Assembly (NCBI GenBank): GCA_016946835.1
Contig: JACVTC010000026.1
Location: forward strand, 770,001 to 834,000
DNA length: 64,000 nt
Direction of reading: 5' to 3'
Source of the DNA: Neocallimastix lanati (nom. inval.)
Lineage: Eukaryota; Neocallimastigomycota; Neocallimastigomycetes; Neocallimastigales; Neocallimastigaceae
Position numbers and translations under genes: made by a program. This document shows positions 23,591 to 38,749 of this stretch, piece by piece (the first letter of the stretch is position 1; every line of letters starts with the position of its first letter). The notes under the pieces were generated by a model that was not told where the DNA came from, did no database searches, and saw only the letters and a program-made list of their open reading frames with translations.

Positions 23591-24498
23591 ATTATTATTA
23601 TTATTATTATTATTATAATTATTATTATTATTATTATTATTATAATTATTATTATTATTATTATTACAGTTTTTTTATTAATATAATAATAAATATTAAT
23701 TTAATAAAAAAAGTGAATAAATATAAATTATTATAATAAAAAAAAATAATAAAAAAAACTTTATATTATTAAATGATTATTATTTTAATGGTTAATATTT
23801 TTAATTAATACTTTTAATAATTATGTATAATAAATATATTTGGATTATAAGTTTTTATTACCATCTTTATTATTATTTTTTATTATTAAAAATTCAATAT
23901 TAATATTAATTCATACTTAATACTCTTTATAAAAATAAATTAAAATATTTTTATAATTATGGATATATAATTATTTTTATTTATTAAAAAAAATAAAAAT
24001 GATTATTATTGATTTTATTAAAATTTAATTTTTAAAAGTATTCTAGTATTAGTGTAATTTGTTTAATAACATTATTAATCTTACAATTAATATAAAAATT
24101 CACAACTAATCCTATAATCTTTAATAATTGTTTAAAATAAAAATATATCAATTTCCATATTCAAAATTAACCTATAAAATTATGAGATTTTTAATTTAAG
24201 TTAAATTTAAATAATAATAAAAAGACCGATTTTAAAATATATTAATTTACTAATAAATTATTTATTATAACTTTTCTTATTTCTCATTAATAAAATTCAC
24301 TTTAGTATTAATGTTATAATAGTACTAATACTATTTTTGGATCACTTCAACAGCGGTTTAAGCTAATCAATAAAAAATTATTTACTTCTTTCGAAAAGCT
24401 CATACTCATTAATTCCAATTAAAAAAAAAAAAAAGAGCTATCATTATTAGTAAAATGTATTAATAATAATTATTATTGTTGTTACTAATTTATTATTC

Positions 24499-24554
<56 letters not shown>

Positions 24555-26674
24555 TAATTTATTTATTTATAATTTATTACTTATTATTTATTATTCAATT
24601 ATTTATTATTTATCAATGTATTAATTTTTATATTATTCATTATTACTACATCACTATAATTCATCAAAACAATTAGAATTAAAATTCATAATATGGATTA
24701 AAAAATAAAAAAAAACCTCAAAACATATTAATAAAATTTATATATATTTAATCCACCTATTTATTTAGTATTCTCTAATACAAAATAATACATGTAATTT
24801 AATTTATAATTTTCTATAAATAAATAGAAATAATATAAAACGAACCTATTGAATTTTAATCCAAATCGACAAATAAAACAACAGTCTAATACATTAATTT
24901 ATATATAATATTATATATATCAATTGATTGAATATATATTTAGTTTAATTTAATTTTTAAATAATTTAGAGTTAATGATTCAATTAGTAATTATTGAAAT
25001 AAATTAGTAATCTTAATATTATAATAGTATTATTAATATATCGATGGTTTAATTAAAAACTTTATTAAGGATGAAAAGAGATAATCCAAAAATTTAAAAA
25101 AAATTTAAAATTTTAATTATTAAAATTTTTTATACATAATTAAATGAAGTTAAGTAATGTATATATTTTATATTAAATTTTTATTTTTATATAATATTTT
25201 TATTATTATATATATATATTATAAATATTTTCTTTTATGTATAGATGTTTAAATTATAGGAAAAAAAAATTGCTTTTATATATTACTTTGAAATTTAAAT
25301 AAATATATAAAATATTAAAATGAATAATTTTTTAATAATTCTAATTTTTTTTTAAAATTTCATAATATTAAAATAAAACTTATTACTGCCAAAACAAATG
25401 TTTCTTCGCCATTTTTTTTTTATTATTGATCCTTTTTATTTTTAATAAAATTAGTTAAAATATATAGAATATTTTAACTAAACAAATTAATATATGTTAA
25501 ATCTATTAATAGATAAATTAATTAAATATAAATATACATAAATGAAAGTAATAAATAACTACAGAAAAAAAAATAATTAATTTATTGATATGAATATTAT
25601 GAATATTATATATAAATAGAACAAGCTTTTGCTTTTTTTTATTGAATAAAAATTGAATATTTAAATATATAAATAAAATATAAATAAAATTGACACTAAA
25701 TTAATCATTACTATGACTTCTAATAAATATTTTATAGATTAGCTATTCTTTTCATTTTGATTATTAAATTTACAATTTTGAATTGAATTTATCAATCAAA
25801 ATAGTTCATAGCTCAAATTCCGTTTTAACTTATATTAACATTTAAAAAATACAATAAACGAAAAGAAATATATAAATGATTAGAACTATAATAGTATTTA
25901 AATAAGAATTTTTAATTATACATAAGCCAATATAATTAATGTCACACTTTGAATTTGTTAATTTAATATATCTCTTATTATTTAAAAAAGTTTATTTTAG
26001 TTTAATTTAAACTTATCTTAATTTATAAAAAAAATAATTTTGATATTAGAAATAATAAAACTGTAATTGTTCATATTGTTTATTTTTTTTTATTTCATTT
26101 ATTTGTTTATTCATTTATAATACTAATTATATATAGTATTAATTTTTACAAATACTACAAAAAAATCAACAAAAAGTACCACAAAATTCATTACTTTTAT
26201 ATCTTTCATATTAAAGAAGATATAAGATATAAATTAATATCATTTAATATTATGGTAATAAAATTCTAATTAATTTTTTTTTTTTTTTTTTTTATGAATA
26301 TAGAATAATTTCATAGTAATAATTTTACAGTTTATTATTTGTAAATGAAAAGAAAAAGTAATAATAGTTTTTTTAACTTTAAACAATTATTAAATATTAT
26401 ACTATTGTATTTTAATTTTTTTTTTTCATTAAATACAGTTAAATATGTCTTAATTTTTTGAAGTTATTACAACTATTATTGCTTTTTCTTTTCATTTACA
26501 AATGATAAACTATAAAATTAATACTATCACATATTCAACAGTATTTAATAAGAATATAATTAAAAAAAAAAAAAAAATTAAAATACAATTGAATATATAA
26601 TAATTGTTTATTATTCATAAATTTTATATATATGTGTGTGTGTATGTATTATAAAACTATAAAATTTAAAATTT

Positions 26675-26707
<33 letters not shown>

Positions 26708-29407
26708 TAATAAAAATAAAAAATTATAATAAAATCAAATTGTAAAAAAATTATATATATACAAAATAAAACTTTAAATTTATTATATGTATTTTATATA
26801 GAGTGAACTTGATTTTTATAATATTATAAAAAATTTACATATATTATTTTTTAATAAAAATAAAAATAAAAAAGTAAAATATTTAAAAACTTTAATTGAG
26901 AAATGAAAAATAATGTAAAATAATTTTCAATATCAAAATAAAAATAATACAATGTAATGAAATTTATATTTAAAATTAACAATATAATGAAACTCTTATA
27001 AATAAGTAAAAAATATTATTTTCATGGAAATTTAAATATTTATATTTATATATATTTATATTTATATATATTTATATTTATATATATTTATATTTATATA
27101 TATTTTTTTTGTATTTATTTACAATAATTTATTATAATAAGATGAATATTTTAATATTTTTTAATTTTGAAGTTTGTAATAAAAGAATGTTTATATGTTC
27201 ACCTCTAAAATAAAATGACGCTATCGATTTAATTTTAAAGTTTTTATGTATTTCATTAAATATTCAATATTATAATAATACAATAGTCTTTGCATAGCCT
27301 TAAATTTATTTAATTGATAATGAATTTTTTATAATTCATAAATTTAAAAACAAAAAATTTGAGTGATATTTAATTATGCGCCATTTTTAACACATAAATA
27401 ATATATTTATTTTAATTTTCAATTATGCGCCATATATATATACAAATAATTATGAATATTAGTAGTGTAGTGTATTTCATGTTTTGAACGGTTAAGTTCA
27501 CGAAAATCGAGCAATCATTTTATCTACAAAATTAAAAATACCAACAATTACATTTTTGTAATATTTAAATAAGACCTATGAAGTAAAAGGAAATAAGTGT
27601 TGCATATAAGTTAGACTAATGAATAAAAAATTGAAAATATATGAAACTATTAATTGTTAATTGTTTATATATTAGTTAATGGCATTAAATTAGTTTAAAG
27701 TTACTGATTATTATATTTACAAAAAAGGATAATATATATATATATAAGAATAAAAATTGTATATTCTATAATAATTTATAATGAAATTGTTATATAAAAT
27801 AAAAAAAAATAAAAGAAAAAATGAAATTCAAACACACAATTAAGGAATTTATGGAATTTTTCTTTTTTTTTTTTTTTCTTACATTTTCATTACTATTATC
27901 ATCATTATTACTATTATTTTTATTATTTTCATTATTACTGTTACTACTTGATATATAGATATTGAATAAAAACTAATAAAGTGATATATTTTTTTAATAT
28001 AATAAATTATTATAATATAATATAAATTATTTATCTCACTTTATAGTAAATGTTAATTTTTTATTTTTTTTTAAAAAAAAACATAACTCTAAAAAAAAAA
28101 AAAAAACATTCCTTATTAAATTTTAAAATAAAATATATTATAAATATATTTTGTAACTTTAGTTATTTCTCGTTTTTTTAAAACAATTACAGTTTAATTT
28201 TTCATTTTTTATTTTATTTTTATGAAATATCAGAATATATATATATTTTTTTTTATTTTATATTTTATTAGATAAGATATGAATTTTAATCACAATAATT
28301 AGCAATTTTAAATTTTATAATAATTTATATTTATATACATATATATACATATTTTTTTTAACTTTTTGAATCGATTTTATAATATATAAAATTTAATGCA
28401 CTATATGAAAAAATAATATGTATAATATATATATACATACTTAACAATATATTATATTAATTTATTTTTTAAAATATAAAATAAAAACAATTAATAAATT
28501 TTATTTAATAATATTTTACTTTTCTTTTATTTTTATAATGATACTTAAAAGTTTACATATATTAAAATAAAATATATTGTATTATATAATAATAAATTGT
28601 GGACTATTTATTTTTATTAATTTATATATTAATATAGAATAAATCTATGTCATTAGATAAATATAATAATAATGTAATAATTGTAAATATATTAAGCTAA
28701 TATTTAGTTTGAAAAAAAGTTAAAAGTCACATTATAGTATATATAATGTATTATAATATATTATATAATATATTATAATATAAAGATTAAATATATTTAT
28801 AATATATTTATTTATATAATAATTTATATAGAAATTTAATATCTTATTAAAAAAAAGTTTAAAATAAAAATTTATGTACTTTAATATTTGAATATAAATA
28901 AGTAATAATGATTAAATTTTAATATTATATATTATAAAATAATAATATTTATTACGAATTATTAAATTATTATTCTTATTTAATACTAAAAATATTATTA
29001 AAATAAAAATATTATTATTTTTAATATTCATAAATTTTATATATATATATTTTTTTATATAACAACAAATTCTGATTAATAATAATTATTATTTTGAATC
29101 TTTCTCAAATATTATATAATTTTTTTATTTTTTATTTTAATTTTCTTTTCTTTTTAATTACAAATGAAGAAAATATATTTTTCACTATTGTGTTTATAAA
29201 ATTATGAAATAAATCAATAAATTAACGAGAAATATTACATCTAATATATATACAAAATACGAAATATATATTATCTATCCAATATTAAATATCAATATTT
29301 AATTTGATAATTTCAAAAGGTAATTACAAAATTTCATTAATATATTATTACTAAATAAATGCAATTAATTAAAAAGTATGAAAAAAATAAAAATAAAAAA
29401 AAAAAAG

Positions 29408-29441
<34 letters not shown>

Positions 29442-30061
29442 AAAGCAATATATACTTATAAAACCATAATTTAGTAATAATAAAAATATATTAAAATAGA
29501 TATATTCTAAAAAATAAATAAAAATGCATTTTACTTTAATATATAATATATATCATATTATAGAATAATTATTGAGCCAATGTTTATTCTTAATAAATAA
29601 TAAAGGCATTGAAATTTAAAAATAAGTAATATATAAAATAAAATGATAAAAAAAAATAATAAGTTCACAAATTATAAGAATAAAAAAAAATAGATAGAAT
29701 AGTCAAATATAAATAAACCTATATTCATAAAATACATAAAATTCAATAATGAAATAGAAACAAAAGTTGAATAAATTGAAGATCTAATATAGCAATGAAA
29801 ATAAAATATAAATAAATATATATACATAACAAAAAAAGTTTAGAATTAAATTAGAAAGAAATAATAATCTTATTGAATAATAATTTTATTTTAAAAAATA
29901 GAATATATATATATATCGAATTTTTATAATAATTTCAATAATGAAATGTTATAAATGTGTTTTTAACTTTTATAAAACAATAAAAATATAAATAAAAATT
30001 AAACAAATAAAGAAAAATTAAAAAAAATAATAATAAAATAAAATAAAAAATACAAAATAAA

Positions 30062-30105
<44 letters not shown>

Positions 30106-30424
30106 GAAAAAATAAAATAAAGAAATTAACAATTAATATTATCTTTAAAATATTGAATAAAATAAATTTTAATTAATTAATTAATTAATATAATAATTTT
30201 TATATATAACCAAAAAATATTTTTATTAATATTTATTTTAAATATTATTATTCAATAAGTAATTTTATAAAATCTCAAAAATAATATCAAAATATTAATT
30301 TTCTATTTTTTATACATTTTTTAGCATAATATAGTTAAATATTAAATAATATCTATTATTCGAAAATTAAACAAAGATTAAATAAGTAATAACAACTGTT
30401 ATAATAAAAGCAAGCAAGAATAAA
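23053..30424. other. 7.4-kb AT desert between divergent genes
   Basis: YME2 (minus) and the kinase (plus) start at its two ends, so it holds both promoters. It contains ATT microsatellites (23527-23665), a TTTA array (24497-24556), a 16-bp tandem at 27042-27106, the inverted repeat at 26321-26519, two ATTATGCGCCAT words near 27375 and 27425, and many A/T runs. The segment around 27480-27520 (GAACGGTTAAGTTCACG) is unusually G+C-rich for the desert but matches nothing I know. No coding region is supportable. Confidence 0.6.
26321..26519. repeat. Long imperfect inverted repeat (49-bp arms, about 100-bp loop)
   Basis: The left arm 26321-26369 and right arm 26471-26519 match at 46/49 when one is reversed and complemented; the core is ATTTGTAAATGAAAAGAAAAAG. 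All three mismatches are C/T differences. A weaker match continues for about 15 bp outward. It could be a MITE-like fold-back element or a transcribed hairpin; it has no coding content. Confidence 0.85.
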
Positions 30425-33400
30425 ATGACTACAACACTACCTTTAATGATGCCTTCTCTAACGCCTACTTCCTCACCTACAGGAAAAGCAAATAATTATA
30501 ATGCCACAATACTCTCTTTAAATAATAATCAAAATACTACTCCCATTTCCTCAATATTAAATTCAAATAAAACTCCAATAACGCCAGATTCATGTAGCTC
30601 TTCATCGTACAATAAGTTACCAAAAATAAAACTCATTTTAAAACTTCCTTCTTCCTCTCCAAAAGTACGTTCTAATAAAAATAATTCTTCAATATTACAT
30701 AAGCCTATAAATATGACACCTTCTGCTTCCTCAGCCAACTTAATAAATAAAAATTTACAAAATTCATCATCGCGAACAATATTAATGATTGATAAAATAA
30801 TGAATACAATTTTTGATACAAAAGAAATCTTACTCAAAAATAAAATTAATGATAGCAATCAATATAAATCAAAGAAATCAAGTATCGAATCAACAAAATC
30901 AAAGGTAAAAGATATAAAGTTAAGAAAAGTCCGTACAACATCAAGTAAAATAAAAAAGACCCCAGTAAAAAGTAACACTTCAAAAAAGAATCCCAAAAAA
31001 AGACAATCATTAGAAATTTTTGAAGAAATCGAAACTAAAAATACAATCTCATCAACTAATACTATCAAATCAAATATCTTATCTGAAACGGAAATAGAAA
31101 CAAAAAAGGAAAATGAAAATGAAAACGAAATAAATAAATCCTTATATAATTCAAATGAAGATCAAATAATAAATAACGTACATTCATTAAACTCATCAGA
31201 AAATAATGGAAATTCCATATCTCTATCAGAACCATCAAATCAAGCTTTCAAACTAAAAAAAATAAAATTTATTTATAATCCAAGTACAGAGAAGTCAAGT
31301 TCAACAAATGAAGAAGAAAATGAGAATTATATTTCTAATGAAAATGGAAAGCGTAAAAGAAAATCAGGAAACCAAAAATCCTCTCCAAAGAAAAAAAGAG
31401 AAGGAATAAATAATTCCATTTCATATTCAAATAAAAGTTTATCTAAAAGTTTATTCCCTAAAATAAAAGAAACTATCTCCTCCCGTACGAATCCAAATCA
31501 TCCAATTATTCATTTAAAAGTTTCTAACAATAATGATAATAATGAAGTAACTAATAATAATATGGATATTGAGTTAAAACAAAATCAAAAGAAAAAAGGT
31601 AGAAGAGCCTCACCTACTAAAAAAACATTAAAATCTTCTAAAAGTAAAAAAGCAAATGAAAATATAATACCTATAAATCAAAAATCACCACCACAACGTT
31701 CCCCAAAGCAACAACCTCAAACTAAATCTTATCGAATGTCAAAATTAGAAAATAAAAGTAATAATAACAATAATTCATATTATGAAAATAATAGTACTCA
31801 TTCATCTTCCTCATCATCATCTCCATCTACTTCTCCTTCATTATCGAAATCAACTTTTAAATTAAATTTATCCTACACTCCCTCCTATATAAGTAATAAT
31901 AATAATAGTAGATTTAATTCTTATCTTTCGTCTTTTAAACAAAAGCAAAGTTATGTTCATTGTCCATCACCCCTTACTAAAAATTCATTTACCTATGATC
32001 AAACCCAAAATACAATATCATCAACTCATATTAATAATAATTATATTCAATCTAAATTAGCTCTAAATACTACATATGATCCAAATAATTATAGAATAAA
32101 AACAAAAGTAAACCATGCCAACAAATTATTAAATAATAACCTTTGGAAAAATAAAAATAGTAAAAATACCTCTTTAAAAAATAACAAATCTAAAAAAGAA
32201 AAAATTAGTATTATTGATGTTCTTAAACGTGAAAGTCAACTTTTTACTTCATCTTCCAAAAAGTATCACTCTAAATCATCAGTTTCATCCTATTATAGTA
32301 GATCTTCCCTTAGACGTTTCTCTAGTGTTATAGATGAAGCTAAAGTTAAACCTTTATCATCTATTCAATCCAATATTTCTAATTCATCTTCAATCATAAG
32401 TACTACAAAATCTATTATTTCTTCACCTTATCATGAGGATGTTTCGAAATATAAACCTAGTATTAATAATAATAATGATAATGATACTTCATCTTCAAAA
32501 TTGAGAGATGAACCTTATCTTCCAAATAATCGTGTGAAATCTTTCTCTATTCCAGCATCACCTAAAAATTTAGCAGAAGATTCTTTAAGAAGTAAAGCTC
32601 ATTCCTACATTCAACGTTCATTAACCTCATGTAAATCATTGACTGAAAATTTTAAATTTCATTCTATTCTTGGTTATGGTTCTAATGGTGTTGTATTAGG
32701 AGCTAAAAGACGTTCTGATGGTTTAGAGGTTGCCATCAAATACATTTATAAAACCCCTACTTCTAGAATATGTGAGGAAGTCAATATTTTGAAAGAAATT
32801 TCACCACATCGTTCCATTATTCGTTACATTGATTCCTTCGAAGATAATAATTGTATCTATCTTGTTACTGAAAAATCAGGTAATTCTTGGGTTCCAAGTG
32901 AAGATTCTAACCAAATAATAACATGTGAGTCCTCCAATACTGGACGTATTATTCTTTATTCCACAACTTGTAATACAAGTTCCTTATTTGATTATATTGA
33001 ATTAAATGGATGTGTTCCTCTATCAGAACAAAAGAGTATGTTTAAAGCGATTGCTGAAGCGGTCTATGCCCTTCATTCAAAAAATATTGTTCATGGTGAT
33101 ATCAAGGAAGAAAACATTTTAATTGATTCACATCACAAACCAAAACTTTGTGATTTTGGTCATGCTCGTCATATTGGAAATAATGCCCCACCTCATTTTG
33201 CGGTTTACGGTACTCTTGAATTAAGTGCCCCGGAATTGATGCCAAATTTAAATGTCCCAGAACATTTAACGAAAACTCATGTTATCAAACGTTACAATGG
33301 TATGGCACAAGATATATGGGCATTAGGTTTAGTTCTTTATACCATGACTCATGGTGAATTACCATCAATTCATTCCAAAATTATTAGTAAAGAAATTGAC

Positions 33401-33735
33401 TTAACTTCAAATAAATATAAAGAATATCCATGTTCCTATAGTCCTCATCTCAGTAAAGGTAAAAATAATAAATAATTTTAATTTATTGATATCAATAATA
33501 GTGATAATAATAATAATTTTAAAAATAATAACAATAATAATAATAATAATAATAATATAGTAACTTATAAATTATATTCACAAATTTTTATTTTATTTTT
33601 TTTTTCTTTATTTTTTTTTTTAACAATTGATATTAAATAGATTGTATTCACTTAATTGAAAGAATGTTAACAGTAGATATGAAGAAAAGGGCTACAATCC
33701 AAGAAATTATTAATCATCCATGGCTAAAAAAATAA
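30425..33735 (+). CDS. Ser/Thr protein kinase, Pim/PASK-like CAMK group, with long disordered N-terminus
   Basis: The model is join(30425..33458,33641..33735), 1,042 residues; the donor is AAAG|GTAAAA and the acceptor AAATAG, and the phases close. Residues 1-740 are Ser/Asn/Lys-rich and disordered. The kinase domain runs from about 743 to the end: GYGSNGVV glycine loop (about 750), VAIKYI Lys (about 771), HGDIKEENILID catalytic loop (about 888), CDFGHARH (about 909), APE in LSAPEL (about 935), and DIWALGLVLYTM. The second exon provides the last helices (RMLTVDMKKRATIQEIINHPWL). The catalytic loop has HGD rather than HRD, so this is a non-RD kinase, usually not switched by activation-loop phosphorylation. 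The IKEENILID/QDIWALG pattern resembles Pim, PASK and fungal Psk kinases. A Ser-rich insert (SGNSWVPSEDSNQ) sits after VTEK near the hinge. Target unknown. Confidence 0.88.
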
Positions 33736-33833
33736 AGATATTAATTTTTATATTAAAAAATACATATATATATATTTATAATTAAAATTTAAACAACTAT
33801 TTAAATCAATTTTATATTTTATAGTAATAATAA

Positions 33834-33876
<43 letters not shown>

Positions 33877-33943
33877 CGTTTAGCATTCATCATTTCTACA
33901 TTTAGTAATAGAAAATAATTTTATATTCATACTATTTTACTAT

Positions 33944-33980
<37 letters not shown>

Positions 33981-34544
33981 ACTATTAATCTATTTTGTTA
34001 AATTATCAATAGTGAATTTATATATAAATATTATTTATAAATAATCATTTTTTTTAGCATTTAGTAATGTATATATTTTTCTATTATAATACTTTAAAAT
34101 TTATATATATATATATAATTGAAATCTATTCGCGTTATCTTTTTGTTTTATACTTTATAAATCATTTATATATAATACCATAATTCATAATTCATTAATA
34201 TAATATATATAATATAAATATATATATATATATAATCATTAAAAACATTAAAATATAAAAATTTAAAATATAATTTAAAATTCAAAATAATATCATTAAA
34301 TTAATTTTTTTTGTTGTTGTTTTTGTTTTTGTTTTTATTTTTTTATATTCCCTATTTTTTATAATCGTTATTATTAATATTTATATATATAATTATTATT
34401 ATTATTATTATAGATTACATTATACATTATACATATAATAATAACATAATTTATATCATATATATATATATATATATAAAAATCTTCGAATATTGATTAT
34501 TAAAAAAAAATATAGATAAATATTTAAATATTTAGATATATTTA

Positions 34545-34591
<47 letters not shown>

Positions 34592-34592
34592 A

Positions 34593-34623
<31 letters not shown>

Positions 34624-34850
34624 TTACTAATATATAAATATATAGAAAATGGTAAATTTACTAGTTTTAAGAATATAATAATATTTTTACTAATATATAA
34701 ATATTATATAATGGTAAATATACAAATACCAATTTTAAGAAGTTTTCAACAAATAATCAATTATTTTATTATATATATATATATATATTTATATTATTAA
34801 AATATTTTATATTATTTATCATTATATATATATATTAAATTAGAGATATT

Positions 34851-34893
<43 letters not shown>

Positions 34894-36598
34894 AAAACAT
34901 AGATATATTATATAGTTATCTAGAATACAACTTTATTTGAACAACTAATTTATGATATTACTTATTATGTTAAGTATCGGATAAAAATTTAATAAGTTTT
35001 AATATTCATTTTAAATATATATATATTTAATTATATAAATTTTAATTTATATTTCATCTTTAATATCTTAAAAAATACTTGTATAGATTTTTTTTCATTA
35101 AAAAAAAAATAATAATAACTATCAAATTACATATTCATATTTATTTCTTTTTTTTTTTTTTTTTTTTTTTTTAGTTTTATAAGAACAATATATATATATT
35201 ATATTCAACTATCATAAAACAACCTATAGATTTATTAATCTATAATACACATTTTAAGTTTTTTTTTTTTTTTTGTTTAATTATTCATTTTATATTTACC
35301 TATAAACTTTCAAAATTAATTAAAATAAGTATAAAATACTATAAATGAACAATAATTGTTAAGTATCCACACTGTGATAATCAATGAATTATTTATATTA
35401 TGAAAATGTTCCCAGATAAGTTATTTTCTTTTTTTTAAAAAAATTTTTATTATTATTATTATTATTATTATATTTTATAGCAAATATATGCTTATAAATA
35501 TTTATATATTTTATAAATTAATTGATTTTTCCTATTTATTAATAACAAAAAAAAAAAAATTATAAAATGAAATGTATAAACCTTTTTTTTTTTCAATGAA
35601 GTATTAATAAAAAATAGTAGTAAAAAAAACTTTAATACATATGAAATTCTTTCTCAAATTTAAATGGATAAATTTTATTCTTTCATTTATTTATTTTTTT
35701 ATGTATTAATTTTTTTATTTATATATTTATTTATTAATTAATTTTATATATATATATTTATTTATTTATTAACATTATATATATTTATTAATTTATTAAT
35801 TTTTATTTATTTATTTATTTTTATATTTATATATATATTTATATATTTATTTATTTATTCATTTATTCATTTATTCATTATATATATTTTTATTCATTTA
35901 TTTATTTATTCATTTATTTATTTATATGTAAAAAAAGCCTTTTTTAAATTATTTTTTAAATTAAATAATATTAATATATATTACAAATTTATTTTTAACA
36001 ATATAATAATAAATTAGCTTAATTTAATCTATTCAAGTAAAATAATAAAATTTCAATCTATTCGAGTTAAAATGATGATAAAAATTTAATCTATTAAAGT
36101 TTCAAAAAAAATATATATATTATTATTGTTATAATTATTATAATTATTATTAACTAAATTAATAAAAAAATAATAATAATAAAATAAAAGCGCAAAAAAT
36201 AAAAAGATAAATAAAAAAAAAAAAAAATTAGAAAAGTTCGATAAATCTATAAAAATAATTTTAAAATATCGAAAATAAAAAAATTTTTTTTTTTTTTTTT
36301 TGATAAATCTATAAAAAAAAATTTAAAATTTCGAAAATAAAAAACGAATTATTTTTTTTTTATTTGTATATTTATTTATATTATTAAATAAATACACAAA
36401 ATTATTTAAAAGTAATATTTATTTTATAAGCTATTCATTTTATATATATATATATAATATTAAAAAAAAATTAAAAATATTTTAATTTCAATCATTTTTA
36501 ATAATATTTATTATATTTATTATTATTTATTATTATTATTATTGTTTTTTAATAATATATATATATTATAAACAATAATATAATTTAAATATTATAAA
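33736..36598. other. AT desert with very long poly-A runs
   Basis: A-runs of about 35 nt (33836-33872), 43 nt (34546-34589) and 33 nt (34857-34890) are the main features. TTTA/ATTT microsatellites fill 35690-35925. Around 36230-36350 a short block (TCGATAAATCTATAAAA...AAATTTCGAAAATAAA) is repeated in tandem. No gene is supportable. Confidence 0.6.
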
Positions 36599-37759
36599 AT
36601 GTCTTTAGAAAATACAAAATTATTTTATAATGAACTTGAAAAAGAATTTATCAATTATAGTAAATTATTGGAAATAGCAAGAAAAGGAATATTTTTGAAA
36701 GAATCATTAACCATAAAATATCCTCATGCGTTTATGATTGATATATCAATATTGGCTAATCAGCATTTTACTGTTAATAATGATAATCAATATTATCGAT
36801 TAAAATATTTCATAATTCATGTTACAAATATAGCTAACTGGATTCAACTTCACCATAATAGAAAACCAAAATTAAAAGATCGTAAAGAAATTTTTTGTTT
36901 TTTTCCAAATCATAATAATGACTATTGTAATATTTGTGATACTGTACTCTCAAATCATATTACGAAAGATACTATAACCCTCCCAAAAATTAATTCCTTA
37001 CTCATCATCAATGAATTCTTTTTAAGAAAACTTAGTGAAGAAAAACTTATGAATAATATTTATCTATATACCGATGTTTTCCATCATAACATATCATATT
37101 ACTACCCAACAGATAATGAAACCTTTTACGACTATTTAATAAAATATAGTTTCATTTCAATTGATACAAAAATTTTATTAACTGAAAAGTTTAACTACAC
37201 TGAAGATTTTGAAAACAATCAATGGGTTAATCCTTTCAGAATATTATTTGATTTAACTTACACAGATAATAAACGAAAATTATTAGAAAATGAAAAGAAA
37301 TATTTATTAAGCAATAATATATTCTATCAATATTTCGAAAAAATTAAAGATATTAATATTTTAAATCGAATTTCAAAACTATTTGAAGAAAATAATATTC
37401 AATATCACAGTTCAAACAGTGATATTTCCTATAATCTTAAGAATATTCATAGAGTACCACCACATTTCCCACTTCATATACTTGAGAAATATACCAACAT
37501 CTTTTATAAACCTAATAAAACTCGATTCAAATTTACAAAGCAATGTCATTCAGTAGCTAAAACTTGGAATGAAGCTATGGCTAAAAAATTTGAATATTTC
37601 ATTAATATTACCTTCACAGATGCTGGTATACAATTTCTTAAGGATTGTGAAGGGCATATTGTCAAAAAATTAATCAATGAAGTGAATAAAACAAAAGGTT
37701 TTACAAATGATTATGAATTAGCCTATCTTTATAATCGCTGTTTCCTAAATCGTTTATAA
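36599..37759 (+). CDS. Unrecognised 386-residue protein, single exon
   Basis: I do not recognise the family. The frame is uninterrupted, with balanced composition (no Asn tracts), which is unusual beside its neighbours and argues for a real folded protein. The N-terminal third is mixed alpha/beta with YPHAFMIDISILANQHF. Near residue 108-120 there is HNNDYCNICDTVLSNH, a possible CxxC plus His metal site. The C-terminal 90 residues are helical and basic, with TKQCHSVAKTWNEAMAKKFEYF and ending YNRCFLNRL. There is no signal peptide or membrane segment. The ATG follows a typical A-rich leader, and 2.8 kb and 7.2 kb of desert isolate it on either side. It may be a lineage-specific family. Confidence 0.75.
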   Translation: MSLENTKLFYNELEKEFINYSKLLEIARKGIFLKESLTIKYPHAFMIDISILANQHFTVNNDNQYYRLKYFIIHVTNIANWIQLHHNRKPKLKDRKEIFCFFPNHNNDYCNICDTVLSNHITKDTITLPKINSLLIINEFFLRKLSEEKLMNNIYLYTDVFHHNISYYYPTDNETFYDYLIKYSFISIDTKILLTEKFNYTEDFENNQWVNPFRILFDLTYTDNKRKLLENEKKYLLSNNIFYQYFEKIKDINILNRISKLFEENNIQYHSSNSDISYNLKNIHRVPPHFPLHILEKYTNIFYKPNKTRFKFTKQCHSVAKTWNEAMAKKFEYFINITFTDAGIQFLKDCEGHIVKKLINEVNKTKGFTNDYELAYLYNRCFLNRL

Positions 37760-38699
37760 TTTATTTTATTTATTTATTAACTTATTTATTCTGAATAAAT
37801 AAGTTAATAAATATATATATATAAGAGCAAAAAAAAAAAAAAAAAAAAAAAAGTTGAAATATCATTAAATATATTTTATTTATTTTATGAAATATAACTA
37901 TTGATGTAGAATATGTATATATCATAATTAATCATATAATATAATTACAAATAACGAATATAATAAAATATAATTATTTAATTATTTATTAATTAACAAC
38001 TATTTAAAACTAGACTTTTGAGTTCTTTTATATTATTTAAATACAAATTTTCATTAATAACATTATATTCATAACCATAAATAGAATATATTTATATATC
38101 TACATAATTACTTTTATTATAATATTATTATAATATCATAATATTATTACGAATATATTAATATTTTTTTTTATTTTAACTATTATATTTAAATCTATAA
38201 AGAAATTATTTATATGAATAATTATATATATAAATATACAATAAATATAATAATAAATACAATGAACATATATATATTATTTAAATATATTAATTATCGA
38301 TTCACTATATTTAAAAATTGTTTCTACTCTATTAACTAATTTTTATTAATATTTATAAAATAATAATAATAAAATTTATAATTGAATAAATTAAAATAAC
38401 AATTAAAAATAAGCTAAAATATATATTTATATTTACATTAATAATAAAATGAATAATTTGGTTTCTAGGTTTTTATTTCTTGAATTAAAAATATTAATAT
38501 TTTAATATTTTAATATATTTTATATGTTTTTTTGTTTTGTTTTGTTTTATTTATTTATTTATTAAATAAATATATATTTCTTCTAATTAATATTTGAATT
38601 GAAACGATAAAATATTAATTGAAGTACTTAAATATATGATATACAACTCAAATGTTCGATGTACTTTTGTTGGGATTTATTTATTAAATTTATTAATTT

Positions 38700-38749
<50 letters not shown>

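Noticed and set aside
30529-31068. Two antisense frames in the kinase leader
   Set aside because: Shadows of the low-complexity coding region.
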